DNA of 64,000 nt from Thalassovita mediterranea. Its GTDB lineage: Bacteria > Pseudomonadota > Alphaproteobacteria > Rhodobacterales > Rhodobacteraceae. The stretch spans positions 248,001 through 312,000 of the forward strand of contig NZ_CYSF01000017.1 of NCBI RefSeq assembly GCF_001458435.1. Reading direction: 5' to 3'. Below are positions 1-9,213 of this stretch, one piece after another. The notes beneath the pieces were generated by a model. The model made no database searches and was not told where the DNA came from. It worked only from the letters and a program-made list of their open reading frames with translations. The translations under genes and the position numbers were made by a program. The stretch's first letter is position 1. Every line of letters begins with the position of its first letter.

Positions 1-2
1 GC

Positions 3-428
3 GGTGGCGACCGCATTCTGGTTGAGGGCGACACCCGTTCCTTCACCGCGCTTGGTGCCACTGGCAGCCAATCGCGTGTCGGCTTTGAGAGCCAGACAGT
101 GTCCGCCATCGAAGCGATTGCGCAGGTTGGTGGTCTGGTGCCAACTGCTGCAGATCCCACCGGTGTGTTCGTGCTACGCAACGAACCGGCAGAGATTGCC
201 AACAGCGTCTTGGGCCGTAACGATCTGGAAGGCGCACAGCGCATGGTCTACGTGCTGGATCTGACCCAGCCGAACGGTTTGTTCCTGGCCCGCGATTTTG
301 CGGTACGCGACGAAGACACCCTCTATGTGACCGAGGCACCGTTCACCCAGTGGGATCGTACCATCGCATCGCTGACCGGCTCGCTGACAACCGTTAGCTC
401 ACTGTCTACGTTGGCTGGCGGCAGCTAA
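3..428 (+). CDS. Polysaccharide export outer-membrane protein, C-terminal part (KpsD/Wza-like)
   Basis: Partial gene: the start lies left of the window and only about 141 C-terminal residues are visible. The sequence has a beta-grasp, SLBB-like stretch (GGDRILVEGDTRSF, then TVSAIEAIAQVGGLVP), as expected in the polysaccharide export family that forms the outer-membrane channel for capsule or exopolysaccharide. The stop codon TAA overlaps the ATG of the following kpsC (TAATG), so the two are translationally coupled in a capsule operon. Family assignment rests on this C-terminal pattern and on the neighbour; whether it is closer to KpsD or Wza cannot be decided from the fragment. Confidence 0.7.
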   Translation, partial: GGDRILVEGDTRSFTALGATGSQSRVGFESQTVSAIEAIAQVGGLVPTAADPTGVFVLRNEPAEIANSVLGRNDLEGAQRMVYVLDLTQPNGLFLARDFAVRDEDTLYVTEAPFTQWDRTIASLTGSLTTVSSLSTLAGGS

Positions 429-2487
429 TGGCGCCACCCGATTGGATCGGATTTGAACCCGCCGGGATCCCCTCTCGGCGGGTTGCTTATTTCAACGCAG
501 GCTTCCTGCGTCAGAAACGCCTGCGCCGCATTCTGGAACTGGCGGGTTATGACCTGCGCCTGACGCGGCCCGAACATGCCGAAACGGTCGCTGTTTGGGG
601 CCATTCGCCCTATGCCGCACGCGGTGAGGCGGTGGTGGCCAAAACAGGTGCCGACCTGATCCGGGTTGAGGATGCCTTCCTACGCTCGCTGCACCCCGGT
701 CGATCAGGCGAACCACCACTGGGTCTGGTCGTGTGCAAGCAGGCGATGCACTTTGACATCACGCAACCAAACGATCTGGAACAGATCCTGAACCAGCACC
801 CGCTGGATGATGCGGGCCTCTTGACCCGCGCCCGCGACTGCATCGCACGGATCAATGAGGCGCGATTGAGTAAATACGCCGCCTTTGATCCTGACGCACC
901 GCTGCCGGACGCAGGCTATGTGCTGCTGGTCGATCAGACACGTGGCGATGCCTCGATCAAGCTGGGCCGCGCCAACCAACACAGCTTTGCCGAAATGCTG
1001 ATGCAAGCGCGCGAAGATCATCCCACCGCCCGCATCGTCATCAAGACCCACCCCGAAACCCGCGCAGGTCATCGCACGGGCCACTTCACCGACGCAGACC
1101 TGCCCGACAACGTCACGCTCTACGATGGCGCCGCCAGTCCCCACGCCCTGCTGAAAGGTGCGGTGGCGGTCTACACGCCCTGCTGAAAGGTGCGGTGGCG
1201 GTCTACACCGTCACCTCCGGTCTGGGGTTTGAGGCGATCATGGCCGGTCACCGCCCCAAGGTGTTTGGCCAGCCGTTCTATGCAGGCTGGGGGCTAACCG
1301 ATGACATATCCCCCCTGCCCCGCCGCAGCCGCACACTGACCCGCGCGCAGCTCTTTGCTGGGGCGATGATGCTCTACCCGATCTGGTATGATCCCTACCG
1401 CGATCGCCTGTGCCGGCTGGAGGATGTGATCGACACGTTAGAGGCGCAATCGCGCGCCTATGCGGCGGATCTACACGGCTGGCAGGCCAGCGGCATGCGG
1501 CTGTGGAAACGCAAAGCACTGAACGGTTTCTTTGGTCAGGTGACGCCAATGCAGTTCACCAAAACACCGCAGGCCACAACGCGCAAACAGATGATCTGGG
1601 CGCGCGAGGCTGAACGCCTAGACACCCCGCCGGACGGTCTGGTGCGGGTGGAGGATGGATTCCTACGTTCCCGCGGCCTTGGCGCTGCTTTGGTACCGCC
1701 CTTGTCCCTGGTGACAGACCATCAGGGCATCTACTACGATCCCTCCCGCCCCAGCGATCTGGAGGATCTGATCAGATCCCGCGCACAGTTGCGCGAAGAT
1801 CAACGCGCCCGTGCCGACCGCCTGCGCCGTGCGCTGATCAAGGCGGGCCTTAGCAAATACAACCTCGGCGCCGCCGCGCCCGACCTGCCTGCGGGCCATC
1901 GTATTCTGGTTCCGGGACAGGTAGAGGATGACGCCTCTATCCGCCTTGGCACCAGTGAGGTGCAGACCAATCTGGCCCTGCTGGCCGCTGCCCGTGAGGC
2001 AAACCCAGAGGCCACGATCCTCTATAAGCCCCACCCGGATGTAGAGGCTGGCCTGCGCCCCGGCGCACTGTCACAGGATGAGGTGTCGCGCTACGCCGAT
2101 GCCATCATCGAAGGTGGTGATCCCGCGGCCCTGCTGACAGAGGTGCAAGAGGTCTGGACCATGACATCGCTGTTGGGGTTTGAAGCACTACTGCGCGGGG
2201 TGAAGGTCACCTGCCTCGGCACGCCGTTTTACGCAGGCTGGGGGCTGACGGTGGATCGCGGCACGGTGCCGAGCCGCCGCAACATCCTCGTCCCGCTCGA
2301 AGGTCTGATCCACGCTACCCTGATCGACTATCCCCGCTACCGCGATCCGGTGACAGGCCTGCCCTGCCCTGCAGAGGTGGTGGTGGAACGCCTTGCCGCG
2401 GGTATCAGCCCCGCACCGCCCAGCCTGAGGATGGTGGCCAAGCTACAAGGGCTGTTGAGCTCTTACGCACATCTATGGCGGTGTTAG
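428..2487 (+). pseudogene. kpsC: kpsC, capsule Kdo-linker glycosyltransferase, frameshifted
   Basis: KpsC builds the poly-Kdo linker that attaches group 2-type capsule to lipid, using two tandem Kdo-transferase domains. Both are visible: the same pattern (DASI, then a KTHPE or KPHPD motif, then LGFEA and FYAGWGLT) occurs once in each half. As it stands the gene is split into an ORF at 428-1186 and another at 1195-2487 in a different frame. The break is exactly at a 32-bp tandem duplication (1143-1206). Removing one copy joins the frames into about 675 residues, the usual full length of KpsC. The break falls near residue 240, inside the first transferase domain, so the current allele should not make a normal enzyme. 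It could be a true mutation, a reversible slippage allele, or an assembly error. Confidence 0.85.
1143..1206 (+). repeat. Exact 32-bp tandem duplication inside kpsC
   Basis: Positions 1143-1174 and 1175-1206 are identical, head to tail, beginning ACGCCCTGCTG and ending GGCGGTCTAC. Because 32 is not a multiple of three, the second copy shifts the frame and brings in a TGA at 1184-1186. The flanking frames agree once one copy is removed. Confidence 0.97.
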
Positions 2488-2508
2488 CGCCTCAGGTTTA
2501 GAAATGGC

Positions 2509-3600
2509 TCAGCGCCGCCGCCAGTGATGCAATACGTCCTTGCCGATCTGACGCGCCTCCACCAGCTCATACCGCGGTGCGGCGCCTAGGCGGTCCAGCC
2601 CCATCGCGCCAATGCCCGGCAACCCTTCGGCGCCGATGGCCAATCCGGCAGTGTAGCCCACCAGATCATCCACCAGATCCCGCGCCAGAAGCGACGCGGC
2701 CAGCGCACCGCCGCCTTCACAGAACACCCGTGTCAGCCCGCGTTCGCCCAAAGCCTCAAGCGCGGCCAGCGGATCAATCTGTCCTTGCGATAGCGGACAA
2801 CGGATCAGCTCCGCCCCCAAATCACGCCAACTGCGTTCCAGCACCGGATCCAGATCCGGCCCGTGACAGATCCACACCGGAACCTCATGCGCGGTTGATG
2901 CCAGCTTACCAGTCAACGGCAGGTCCAGACGGCGCGACAGCACCACACGCACCGGTTGGCGGGTCACGCCCATATCGCGCACGGTCAGGCTGGGATCATC
3001 GGCGCGGGCCGTGCCGCCGCCGACCATCACCGCGTCATGACTGGCGCGCATCGCATGCACATGGCGGCGTGCCTCTGGTCCCGTGATCCACTGGCTTTCG
3101 CCCGTCGCGGTGGCAATGCGCCCGTCGAAGGAGTTTGCCAACTTCAACGTCAGCGCCGGACGCCCCTGTTCCACGCGGGCAAAAAACCCCGCCAGATCGC
3201 GCGCTGCCTCATCCGCCAGAACGCCTGTCGTCACCTCAATCCCCGCATCGCGCAGCATGGCAAAGCCCTGGCCGGACACACGCGGATCACTATCGGTGAT
3301 CGCGGCGACCACACGGGCAACGCCCGCGTTGATCAAAGCCTCTGCACAAGGCGGCGTTTTGCCGTAATGAGCGCAGGGTTCCAGCGTCACATAGGCGGTT
3401 GCGCCACGCGCGCGATTACCGGCCTGTTCCAGTGCCACCACCTCAGCATGGGGACGGCCAGAGGGTTGCGTCCAACCACGACCCACAATGCGGCCTGCGT
3501 TCACAATCACACAGCCCACCGCAGGGTTGGGCCAAGTGTTGCCCTGCCCCCGCCGCCCCAGCGACAGGGCCAGCGCCATATAGCGATGATCCATGGTCAT
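2509..3600 (-). CDS. ribD: Bifunctional riboflavin biosynthesis deaminase/reductase RibD
   Basis: Catalyses the deamination of the pyrimidine intermediate and the following side-chain reduction in riboflavin synthesis, in the cytosol. The N-terminal deaminase domain shows the zinc site HAEVVAL (H51, catalytic E53) and LEPCAHYGKTPPC (C76, C85). The C-terminal RibD reductase domain begins near residue 150 (TLKLANSFDGRIA) and includes a glycine-rich FCEGGGALAASLL segment. The 363-residue length is normal. The start ATG follows AGGTGG at a short spacing. It lies 42 bp downstream of nrdR on the same strand, a common pairing in proteobacteria, and is probably co-transcribed with it. Confidence 0.95.
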   Translation of the reverse strand: MTMDHRYMALALSLGRRGQGNTWPNPAVGCVIVNAGRIVGRGWTQPSGRPHAEVVALEQAGNRARGATAYVTLEPCAHYGKTPPCAEALINAGVARVVAAITDSDPRVSGQGFAMLRDAGIEVTTGVLADEAARDLAGFFARVEQGRPALTLKLANSFDGRIATATGESQWITGPEARRHVHAMRASHDAVMVGGGTARADDPSLTVRDMGVTRQPVRVVLSRRLDLPLTGKLASTAHEVPVWICHGPDLDPVLERSWRDLGAELIRCPLSQGQIDPLAALEALGERGLTRVFCEGGGALAASLLARDLVDDLVGYTAGLAIGAEGLPGIGAMGLDRLGAAPRYELVEARQIGKDVLHHWRRR

Positions 3601-3642
3601 GATCCACCTGATCGCATGCGCCGCAACAAGGCGGGCGCGCGC

Positions 3643-4113
3643 TTACTCTTCTTCGGGTGAGGTGTTCGGGCGCAGCTCGGACACAAACTTGTCGAAGTCA
3701 TCTGCCGCCTGGAAATTCTTATACACACTGGCAAAGCGCACATAGGCCACAGTGTCGATCCGCGCCAAGGCTTCCATCACGATCTCACCAATGGTTTGCG
3801 ACGGAATGTCCGTGTCACCCATACTTTCCAATCGGCGCACGATGCCGGAAATCATCTGATCAATGCGATCAGGGTCCACCGGGCGTTTCTGCATCGAAAT
3901 ACGGATAGAGCGTTCCAGTTTCGGGCGGTCGAAATCTTCACGGCGACCGTTGGATTTGATCACCACCAAATCGCGCAGCTGTACGCGCTCGTAGGTGGTA
4001 AAACGCCCGCCACAAGCCGGACAGAACCGGCGCCGGCGGATCGCAACGTGATCCTCTGCCGGACGTGAATCTTTCACCTGAGTGTCGATATTTCCACAAA
4101 ATGGACAACGCAT
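3643..4113 (-). CDS. nrdR: Transcriptional repressor NrdR
   Basis: Zinc-ribbon and ATP-cone repressor of ribonucleotide reductase genes. The protein is 156 residues from the ATG at 4113. I chose this start, rather than one 7 codons upstream, because the family begins MRCPFCG and a GAGGGG ribosome site precedes it. Zinc ligands are C3, C6, C31 and C34. The ATP-cone follows ([21 protein letters not shown]), and the family motif [12 protein letters not shown] is near residue 120. It heads a likely nrdR-ribD transcript. The upstream region carries DnaA-box-like sequences rather than an obvious NrdR box. Confidence 0.95.
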   Translation of the reverse strand: MRCPFCGNIDTQVKDSRPAEDHVAIRRRRFCPACGGRFTTYERVQLRDLVVIKSNGRREDFDRPKLERSIRISMQKRPVDPDRIDQMISGIVRRLESMGDTDIPSQTIGEIVMEALARIDTVAYVRFASVYKNFQAADDFDKFVSELRPNTSPEEE

Positions 4114-4144
4114 GAAAGGCCCCTCTTTCGTCACACCGCCAAGT

Positions 4145-4172
4145 CTGGGGATAAGTTCCCCAGTTATCCACA
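4145..4172. promoter_or_regulatory. Palindrome and DnaA-box-like sites upstream of nrdR
   Basis: A palindrome with 7-bp arms (CTGGGGA, 5-nt centre, TCCCCAG, 4145-4163) abuts TTATCCACA (4164-4172), which equals the classical strong DnaA box. On the minus strand the palindrome contributes a second related CTTATCCCC. The sites lie 30-60 bp upstream of the nrdR start, where a promoter would be. Binding by DnaA is inference. Confidence 0.45.
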
Positions 4173-4263
4173 GGCACTATAGGGGCGCCGCTAGGATTTG
4201 GGTAGGGGGTAAATCCACCCCCTACTTATTGTTGTGTCTTTCCGGTTGTTTGTAGCAACCAGA

Positions 4264-5484
4264 TCAATCCAGCAGGTTGGTTTCCACCACCGCGGTGGCG
4301 TGTAGGGTTTTGTGAACCGGGCACTTGTCGGCAATCTTCAAAATATCGGCGCGCTGCTTGTCAGTCAGGTCACCGGTGACATGGATGTCACGACGGAAGA
4401 CATCCTGTTTGCTGCCTTTGCCCGCGTCACCGCTCATGGCCTCGACATGGCGTTTGTCGTGGTAAACATCCACCGCCACGTGATCCAGCGGATAGCCCTT
4501 GTGGCGGGCATACATGCGAATGGTCATGGTAGTGCAGGCGCCCAGCCCCGCCGACAGATACTGATAGGGCGTCGGGCCCAGATCAGCGCCACCAACGGCC
4601 TTGGGCTCATCTGCCAGATAGGCGTGGCGACCGGCGATATTCACATCCTGCAGGAAGCCAGCTGCGTCTGCCTCGGATACGTGCACGGCGCCATCGGGGG
4701 CTGCTTTGGTCACAGGTTCTGCTGCCAAATCCACATAGCGCGCCGCCCATGCCAAGATGGTGTCGGCCGCATATTCTGCATCCGCCTGACGGGTCACCAG
4801 ATGGTCCGCATCGTCCAGCGTGACAAAGCTTTTGGGGTGTTTCGCGGCGGTGAAAATCTCACCTGCGTTTTCAATACCCACAACATCATCCAGCGGCGCG
4901 TGCAACACCAACAGCGCCTTGTTCATGCCAGCGATGGCCGGCTTCATCTCTTGTGCTGCGATGTCTTCGAGGAAATGTTTACAAATTGTGAAAGGACGCC
5001 CTGCCAGATCAACCTGCGCGCCGCCCTGCTCTTCGATCTCTTTAACCTTGGCGCCAAAGTTATGCGCCACATGCGCAGGATCAAACGGCGCACCGATGGT
5101 GGCCACTGCGCGGGCGCCCGGAATTTTGCCCGCCGCCTTCAGCACTGCTGCGCCACCCAGCGAATGCCCGACCAACAGCTGTGGCGCTGCGAAACGCTCT
5201 TCCAGTGCTTTGGCAGCCAGAACCAGATCAGCGACATTGGTGGTGAAGTTGGTGTTGGCAAATTCACCTTCGGAATGACCAAGACCGGTGAAGTCAAAAC
5301 GCAGGACCGCCATGCCACGCTGCGCCAGACGCTGCGCAATGCGGCGTGCAGCGGGGATGTCTTTGGAACAGGTGAAACAATGGGCGAACAGCGCGGTTGC
5401 GGTGATCTCGCCCTCGGGCAGGTCAAGGCGCGCGGCCAGTTGGCTGCCGTCATGGCCGGTGAAAGTGATGCGCTGGGTTTTCAT
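4264..5484 (-). CDS. Alpha/beta hydrolase fused to OsmC-family peroxidase domain
   Basis: Two-domain protein of 406 residues. Residues 1-250 form an alpha/beta hydrolase with nucleophile motif GHSLGG (S108) and likely triad partners D200 and H228. Residues 280-406 form an OsmC/Ohr-type domain (PYQYLSAGLGACTTMTIRMYA) with C317 and C388 placed like the peroxidatic and resolving cysteines. OsmC domains reduce organic hydroperoxides, so the fusion may release and then detoxify peroxidised acyl groups; that joint role is inference. The start at 5484 follows AGGAGGA at good spacing. A longer frame with 20 more codons is unlikely. The fused architecture is known in alphaproteobacteria. Confidence 0.9.
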   Translation of the reverse strand: MKTQRITFTGHDGSQLAARLDLPEGEITATALFAHCFTCSKDIPAARRIAQRLAQRGMAVLRFDFTGLGHSEGEFANTNFTTNVADLVLAAKALEERFAAPQLLVGHSLGGAAVLKAAGKIPGARAVATIGAPFDPAHVAHNFGAKVKEIEEQGGAQVDLAGRPFTICKHFLEDIAAQEMKPAIAGMNKALLVLHAPLDDVVGIENAGEIFTAAKHPKSFVTLDDADHLVTRQADAEYAADTILAWAARYVDLAAEPVTKAAPDGAVHVSEADAAGFLQDVNIAGRHAYLADEPKAVGGADLGPTPYQYLSAGLGACTTMTIRMYARHKGYPLDHVAVDVYHDKRHVEAMSGDAGKGSKQDVFRRDIHVTGDLTDKQRADILKIADKCPVHKTLHATAVVETNLLD

Positions 5485-5652
5485 GGGGTGTCCTCCTGAC
5501 CCGGGGTGTCTGCTGCTCATCATGAAGGCGCTTCTGGCGCACAAACAACCGCACTCACAGAAACGTAATCCCTGCGTGCCATTGCGTGATAAAGGTTACA
5601 GATCATGTGCAAATCGGATGCCGACTATGGCGCCCGATAAACGAACATCTGA

Positions 5653-6072
5653 TCAGGCGCTCAGATGGGCCAAGACACGGCGCTGATGCGGGGCATCGCG
5701 GTGTTCAAACAGGTAAATCCCCTGCCACGTGCCTAAGCCAAGGGCGCCATCCACCACTGGTATAGACAGGCTGACCGGCATCATGGCGGCCTTGATATGC
5801 GCAGGCATGTCATCCGGCCCCTCATAGGTGTGGGTCAGATAGGACATGCTGGGATCGGTGGTGGGCGGCACCAGACGGGCAAAGAAGTTGCGCAGATCGA
5901 CCTGCACCTCTGGGTCAGCGTTTTCCTGTATCAGCAGCGAACAAGATGTGTGGCGCACAAACAGCGTCAGCAGGCCCGTGGCCACGCCCCGCCCCGCCAC
6001 CCACGTCTGCACATCGCGGGTAAATTCATAGAGGCCCTGACCGCGGGTCGAGAGGTGAAACTCCGTCTGCAT
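5653..6072 (-). CDS. YjbQ/UPF0047 family protein (secondary thiamine-phosphate synthase type)
   Basis: 139 residues, full length for the YjbQ family. Conserved family segments are visible: LLTLFVRHTSCSLLIQENADPEV with the family's H and C, DMPAHIKAAMMPVSLSIPV, and near the end GTWQGIYLFEHRD. Members have been reported to support a weak thiamine-phosphate synthase activity, but the main role is unclear. The gene begins 12 bp downstream of the hlyU stop codon, on the same strand, so it is probably co-transcribed with hlyU. Confidence 0.88.
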   Translation of the reverse strand: MQTEFHLSTRGQGLYEFTRDVQTWVAGRGVATGLLTLFVRHTSCSLLIQENADPEVQVDLRNFFARLVPPTTDPSMSYLTHTYEGPDDMPAHIKAAMMPVSLSIPVVDGALGLGTWQGIYLFEHRDAPHQRRVLAHLSA

Positions 6073-6084
6073 GCGCGCGTGCCC

Positions 6085-6372
6085 TTAGCGAAAGATGCCG
6101 TCGCCCATCTGGTCGATGAACTGCTTGGCCTTGTGCAGAGTGACCTCTTCGGCCTCTTCCAACGATGCGATGGTATCGGCGCGGATCATCTGGTGGGTCT
6201 TGAGTTCACCTTCCACGTCTTTGTTGATGGTCGCCGCGACGCGGTAACCACCGCTTTCTTTCATTGGGGCAACCTCGATCTGGAACCCCTTGTGTTCGTG
6301 CATATTCGCCTTTGGTTTGGCACCTGCGGTATCACCGGATTTGCCGCCGAAGAGTTTTGACCAGAGTGACAT
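6085..6372 (-). CDS. HlyU family protein
   Basis: 95-residue protein starting MSLWSKLFGGKS, ending HKAKQFIDQMGDGIFR. The body (HKGFQIEVAPMKESGGYRVA, then KDVEGELKTHQMIRADT) matches the HlyU family named after the Vibrio haemolysin activator. The start at 6372 was chosen because the longer frame adds 22 residues without similarity and AAAGGGCGGA precedes the ATG. In alphaproteobacteria the function is not established, so the transcription-activator label should be used with care. It lies just upstream of the yjbQ gene on the same strand. Confidence 0.8.
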   Translation of the reverse strand: MSLWSKLFGGKSGDTAGAKPKANMHEHKGFQIEVAPMKESGGYRVAATINKDVEGELKTHQMIRADTIASLEEAEEVTLHKAKQFIDQMGDGIFR

Positions 6373-6439
6373 GTTCCGCCCTTTTACTGTTTGGCGCACT
6401 CTGCGCGTCTGCGCGTTTAGGTGCAAGCATTCGGACACG

Positions 6440-6470
6440 AAAAAGGCGGGACCGGCAATCCGACCCCGCC
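6440..6470 (-). terminator. Rho-independent terminator
   Basis: On the minus strand GGCGGG pairs with CCCGCC around a 14-nt loop (6445-6470), followed by five T. It ends the transcript of the small secreted-protein gene at 6513-6755 and separates it from hlyU. Confidence 0.75.
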
Positions 6471-6512
6471 TGTCGCGCGTTTCCGATCCCTACAAGGGGC
6501 GAAAACCTATGC

Positions 6513-6755
6513 TTACTCTCCGATACAGATCGCATGGGCCGTGACCGTATAGGCCGGCACGGCATTTTGCCCCTCAACTTCGGGCAACAGGCACTGCACC
6601 CCATGTTTCGGAGCCAGCACCACAGGCGTGACCTGCGGCTGTGACAGGGCCAGTTCGGTAATCGGACGATCCGTCAACTGATCCCAGATTTGGTCACCGC
6701 CACGATGGGCAAAAGCAGCTGTAGGGAGTAGCATTAACAAGACGAGCACACGCAT
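6513..6755 (-). CDS. Small secreted protein of unknown function
   Basis: 80 residues with a clear cleavable signal peptide (MRVLVLLMLLPTAAFA, cleavage before HRGGD). The mature part of about 64 residues has two cysteines (in HGVQCLLPEV and HAICIGE) that could form one disulfide. No family is recognised. A very strong AGGAGGTG ribosome site precedes the ATG, and a terminator follows the stop codon, so this is a short stand-alone transcript and very probably a real gene. Confidence 0.75.
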   Translation of the reverse strand: MRVLVLLMLLPTAAFAHRGGDQIWDQLTDRPITELALSQPQVTPVVLAPKHGVQCLLPEVEGQNAVPAYTVTAHAICIGE

Positions 6756-6863
6756 GGCTCACCTCCTTTCATGCTTGCCTATTTAGTCAGCAGAGCGGTG
6801 ACGAAAACCCCACCGCGCGCGGTTGTGAAAAGTGGTCGCGCTTTTGTGTACTGTGGCGTTACG

Positions 6864-7421
6864 TCAAAGGCTTAGTGACGCATCGTCCCCCGCCACTGCG
6901 ACAGAACCATGATAGCGGATCAATCGCCCCAGCAGCGGCAGATCTGCCGCGATATCAAACTGGAATCGCCCATCCGCCCCCGCCTGTTCAACGCTATCAC
7001 TGCGCGGCCAGAACAGACGTGGGAGTTTAAGTGGACCAAGGCGCATCCCAATCACCGCCACATGCAAACGCCCTGCCGCAGCATGAATGCCCATGGTCAC
7101 TTTGAAGGGGCCTAACCGCTCCACAATAGCATGACTGTCTGGATCATAGCACAGGAAGGATGTGGTCAAATGACCGTCGAAATCCCGCTGCCAACATGCG
7201 CCTGTATCGGTGCGCGTCAAGGTCAGCATCACGGGGGCATCTGTCTGATCCGGCGGAAACCCTGCCAACCGCAGGATCAACTGCACCAGCCAGCCACGCC
7301 CCCGTTCCACCGTCGCTGTGCCGCGATACTGCGCGGTGTCTGCAACGTCGTGAAACCGGCGTACGACATCCGCTACTATGAGATCCTGCGCTGCAATGGC
7401 CTGTCCAAACGGATCCATCAC
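6864..7421 (-). CDS. DUF4166 domain-containing protein
   Basis: 185 residues, no signal peptide or membrane segment. The pattern of a domain with a fixed FHDVADTAQYRGTATVERG opening, a glycine/leucine-rich WLVQLILRLAGFPP stretch and a CWQRDFDGHLTTSF segment fits DUF4166, a domain of unknown function often found beside saccharopine-dehydrogenase-like or DCC-family genes. Its ATG overlaps the stop codon of the upstream DCC gene by 4 bp (ATGA), so the two are translationally coupled and probably act together. Confidence 0.72.
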   Translation of the reverse strand: MMDPFGQAIAAQDLIVADVVRRFHDVADTAQYRGTATVERGRGWLVQLILRLAGFPPDQTDAPVMLTLTRTDTGACWQRDFDGHLTTSFLCYDPDSHAIVERLGPFKVTMGIHAAAGRLHVAVIGMRLGPLKLPRLFWPRSDSVEQAGADGRFQFDIAADLPLLGRLIRYHGSVAVAGDDASLSL

Positions 7422-7870
7422 CCGATGCCCCTGTCCAAAAACCGCGCCCTCAGCGCCTCATCCGGAACCACACACTGATCATAGCGACCAAACAGCCGAT
7501 AGCGGTTATGCGCGATCAAGCTATAGAGCGGGTCTTTCAATACATGCGGGACCCAATGGGTAAGCCGCGCAAGACGCCAGAGCCCCCCAAAGCTGGAGAC
7601 AAGCTCCGCAAGCGCTTCAACCTTGGTGTAAGCCTTGCCTTCGCGGAACACCAAAATGGTGGTGAAGTTTTCGTGTGGCAAACCAGCACGTTTGAACAGC
7701 TGCTGCCCCAAGGGTGACTGACCGATGACAAACCGCACTTGTTGGCTGCGATCCCGCTTCAGTACGAAGTGAAAGAACCCATCGCACATCACACATTCAC
7801 CATCATAAACCATCACATAGGGCGCGCTTTGCAGCTCACTTTGCCAGATGGTTTGCAGGTCTGTAGGCAT
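7418..7870 (-). CDS. DCC-family thiol-disulfide oxidoreductase-like protein (DUF393)
   Basis: 150 residues. The signature YDGECVMCDG near the N-terminus gives the DxxCxxC motif from which the DCC family is named. The rest (LKRDRSQQVRFVIGQSPLGQQLF, then YTKVEALAELVSSFGG and a C-terminal RYRLFGRYDQC) follows the family. A redox role is presumed from the CxxC motif but not proven. The start at 7870 follows AGGAGGT at ideal spacing; an in-frame extension of 74 residues upstream is not credible. Coupled to the DUF4166 gene by ATGA. Confidence 0.85.
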   Translation of the reverse strand: MPTDLQTIWQSELQSAPYVMVYDGECVMCDGFFHFVLKRDRSQQVRFVIGQSPLGQQLFKRAGLPHENFTTILVFREGKAYTKVEALAELVSSFGGLWRLARLTHWVPHVLKDPLYSLIAHNRYRLFGRYDQCVVPDEALRARFLDRGIG

Positions 7871-7940
7871 ATCGCGTACCTCCTGCCCGTCATGGTAGCA
7901 GGGATCCCAAATGGGGAAAGTGCGACAGTGTCGCAGCCCC

Positions 7941-8456
7941 TCACTCAGACCAGGATTGCGTTTCCAGCGAATAGATCTGCCCTGCGGCTTCCTTCGCCTC
8001 AAAAAGCGGCAATGGATAGCCGGAGGTGATGACTTGGCCCGCATCGCAGTAGAGTTCCGCCAGAACCTTATCACCTTGTTCGACCGCAACACCGCCAGTC
8101 AACTGCGCCGCGCCTTCGGCCATTTTGTCAAAGCCGTAGAACACGCGGTAAGAGGTGGCGCCGTTGGTGAAGGTGAAATCTTCCCAGATGTAGCGCCCAA
8201 TGCCGGGCCACGGGGTCATCGCGACATCTGTAACCGGCCGCGCCAGATGAAGATCGGGTGTTTCACCAGCTTTGCCAAAGGCATAGGTCACATGATCCCC
8301 GAGGAGGCAGGTTTGCAAAACCTTCGCCCCGTCTTGCAGCGGACAAGAGACAAGCGGTGTTGCGCCTTCGGGACAGGCGTATACGGGGATGGCGAGGGTA
8401 GCACAGAGGAAAGCCGCGCATTTACTAAAATGTGTCATCCGAAAATCCATATTCAT
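7941..8456 (-). CDS. Secreted protein of unknown function
   Basis: 171 residues with an N-terminal signal peptide (hydrophobic CAAFLCATLAIPVYA, then CPEGATPLVSCPL). The mature part contains several cysteines (CPEG, SCPL, TCLL, YCDAG) suggesting disulfides in the periplasm. No family recognised. The start is ambiguous: ATG codons at 8456, 8450 and 8438 are all in frame and none has a strong ribosome site. Confidence 0.65.
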   Translation of the reverse strand: MNMDFRMTHFSKCAAFLCATLAIPVYACPEGATPLVSCPLQDGAKVLQTCLLGDHVTYAFGKAGETPDLHLARPVTDVAMTPWPGIGRYIWEDFTFTNGATSYRVFYGFDKMAEGAAQLTGGVAVEQGDKVLAELYCDAGQVITSGYPLPLFEAKEAAGQIYSLETQSWSE

Positions 8457-8667
8457 GAAATCGGTTTATCTCTAACGCCGCTCAGAGAGGTGCGAAGACG
8501 CGACGCCCGTTTTGCTGGAGGACACCCAGAGATTAACTATTTGAGGCGAAGCTTCTAAAAGTTGCATCTCGGAGGATTTCATTAAAACGCGAAGTCGCAT
8601 ATGCTGGCGAAACTAAATTTACAGAATTGCCCGATACTTTTTAACTTACTTCAAAAGGAAATGACAG

Positions 8668-9213
8668 ATGACCCACATTGAACCAGCCGAAACCCTCCAC
8701 GAGGTCTTGTCCAACGTTGAAAAACAGAAGGACCTACTGGCAAACATCGATTCAAAACTGGGGCGATATCCATATGCGCGACAACTGCCATTAAAAAACC
8801 TCAAAGATTGGAAAATTGTAATTCATAGCACGGACGACGATTTTGAACTCTACTTTGAGGGCTTCAAAATAGCATCGGGGCCAAGCGGCGGGACATTCGA
8901 GTTGTTCCAGCTGCTAGCAGAAGAATATCAAAAACGGATCCTTACCCTAACAAACTATCGGGATGCCGATGCACTTAAGAAAAAGATTGATCACATTTAC
9001 ACTCGGGAACAATTTAGCTTTCAAATTCGTGTCAAAGACCACGGAAAACCTTCAAGTATTCACTACGAGATTTTCCACGAAGGGGACAAAAAATACTACT
9101 TCGCAAACCAAATCGCCAACCAGGATGGCAGCATATATGAAGCAGACCACAAGGTTATTCGATACTGGGGAGAAGATTTCCTGAACGTCTCCGCCTGGAA
9201 AAAAATAAACTAA
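8668..9213 (+). CDS. Hypothetical protein in an AT-richer patch
   Basis: 181 residues, soluble, charged, no signal peptide. The N-terminus looks helical and could form a coiled coil (ETLHEVLSNVEKQKDLLANIDSKL). The remainder is rich in aromatic and charged residues (YYFANQIANQDGSIYEADHKVIRYW). No family recognised. Base composition and codon use are clearly more AT-rich than the neighbours, a sign of recent transfer. A ribosome site (AAAAGGAAAT) lies before the ATG and a strong terminator directly follows the stop codon, so it is probably expressed. Confidence 0.7.
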   Translation: MTHIEPAETLHEVLSNVEKQKDLLANIDSKLGRYPYARQLPLKNLKDWKIVIHSTDDDFELYFEGFKIASGPSGGTFELFQLLAEEYQKRILTLTNYRDADALKKKIDHIYTREQFSFQIRVKDHGKPSSIHYEIFHEGDKKYYFANQIANQDGSIYEADHKVIRYWGEDFLNVSAWKKIN

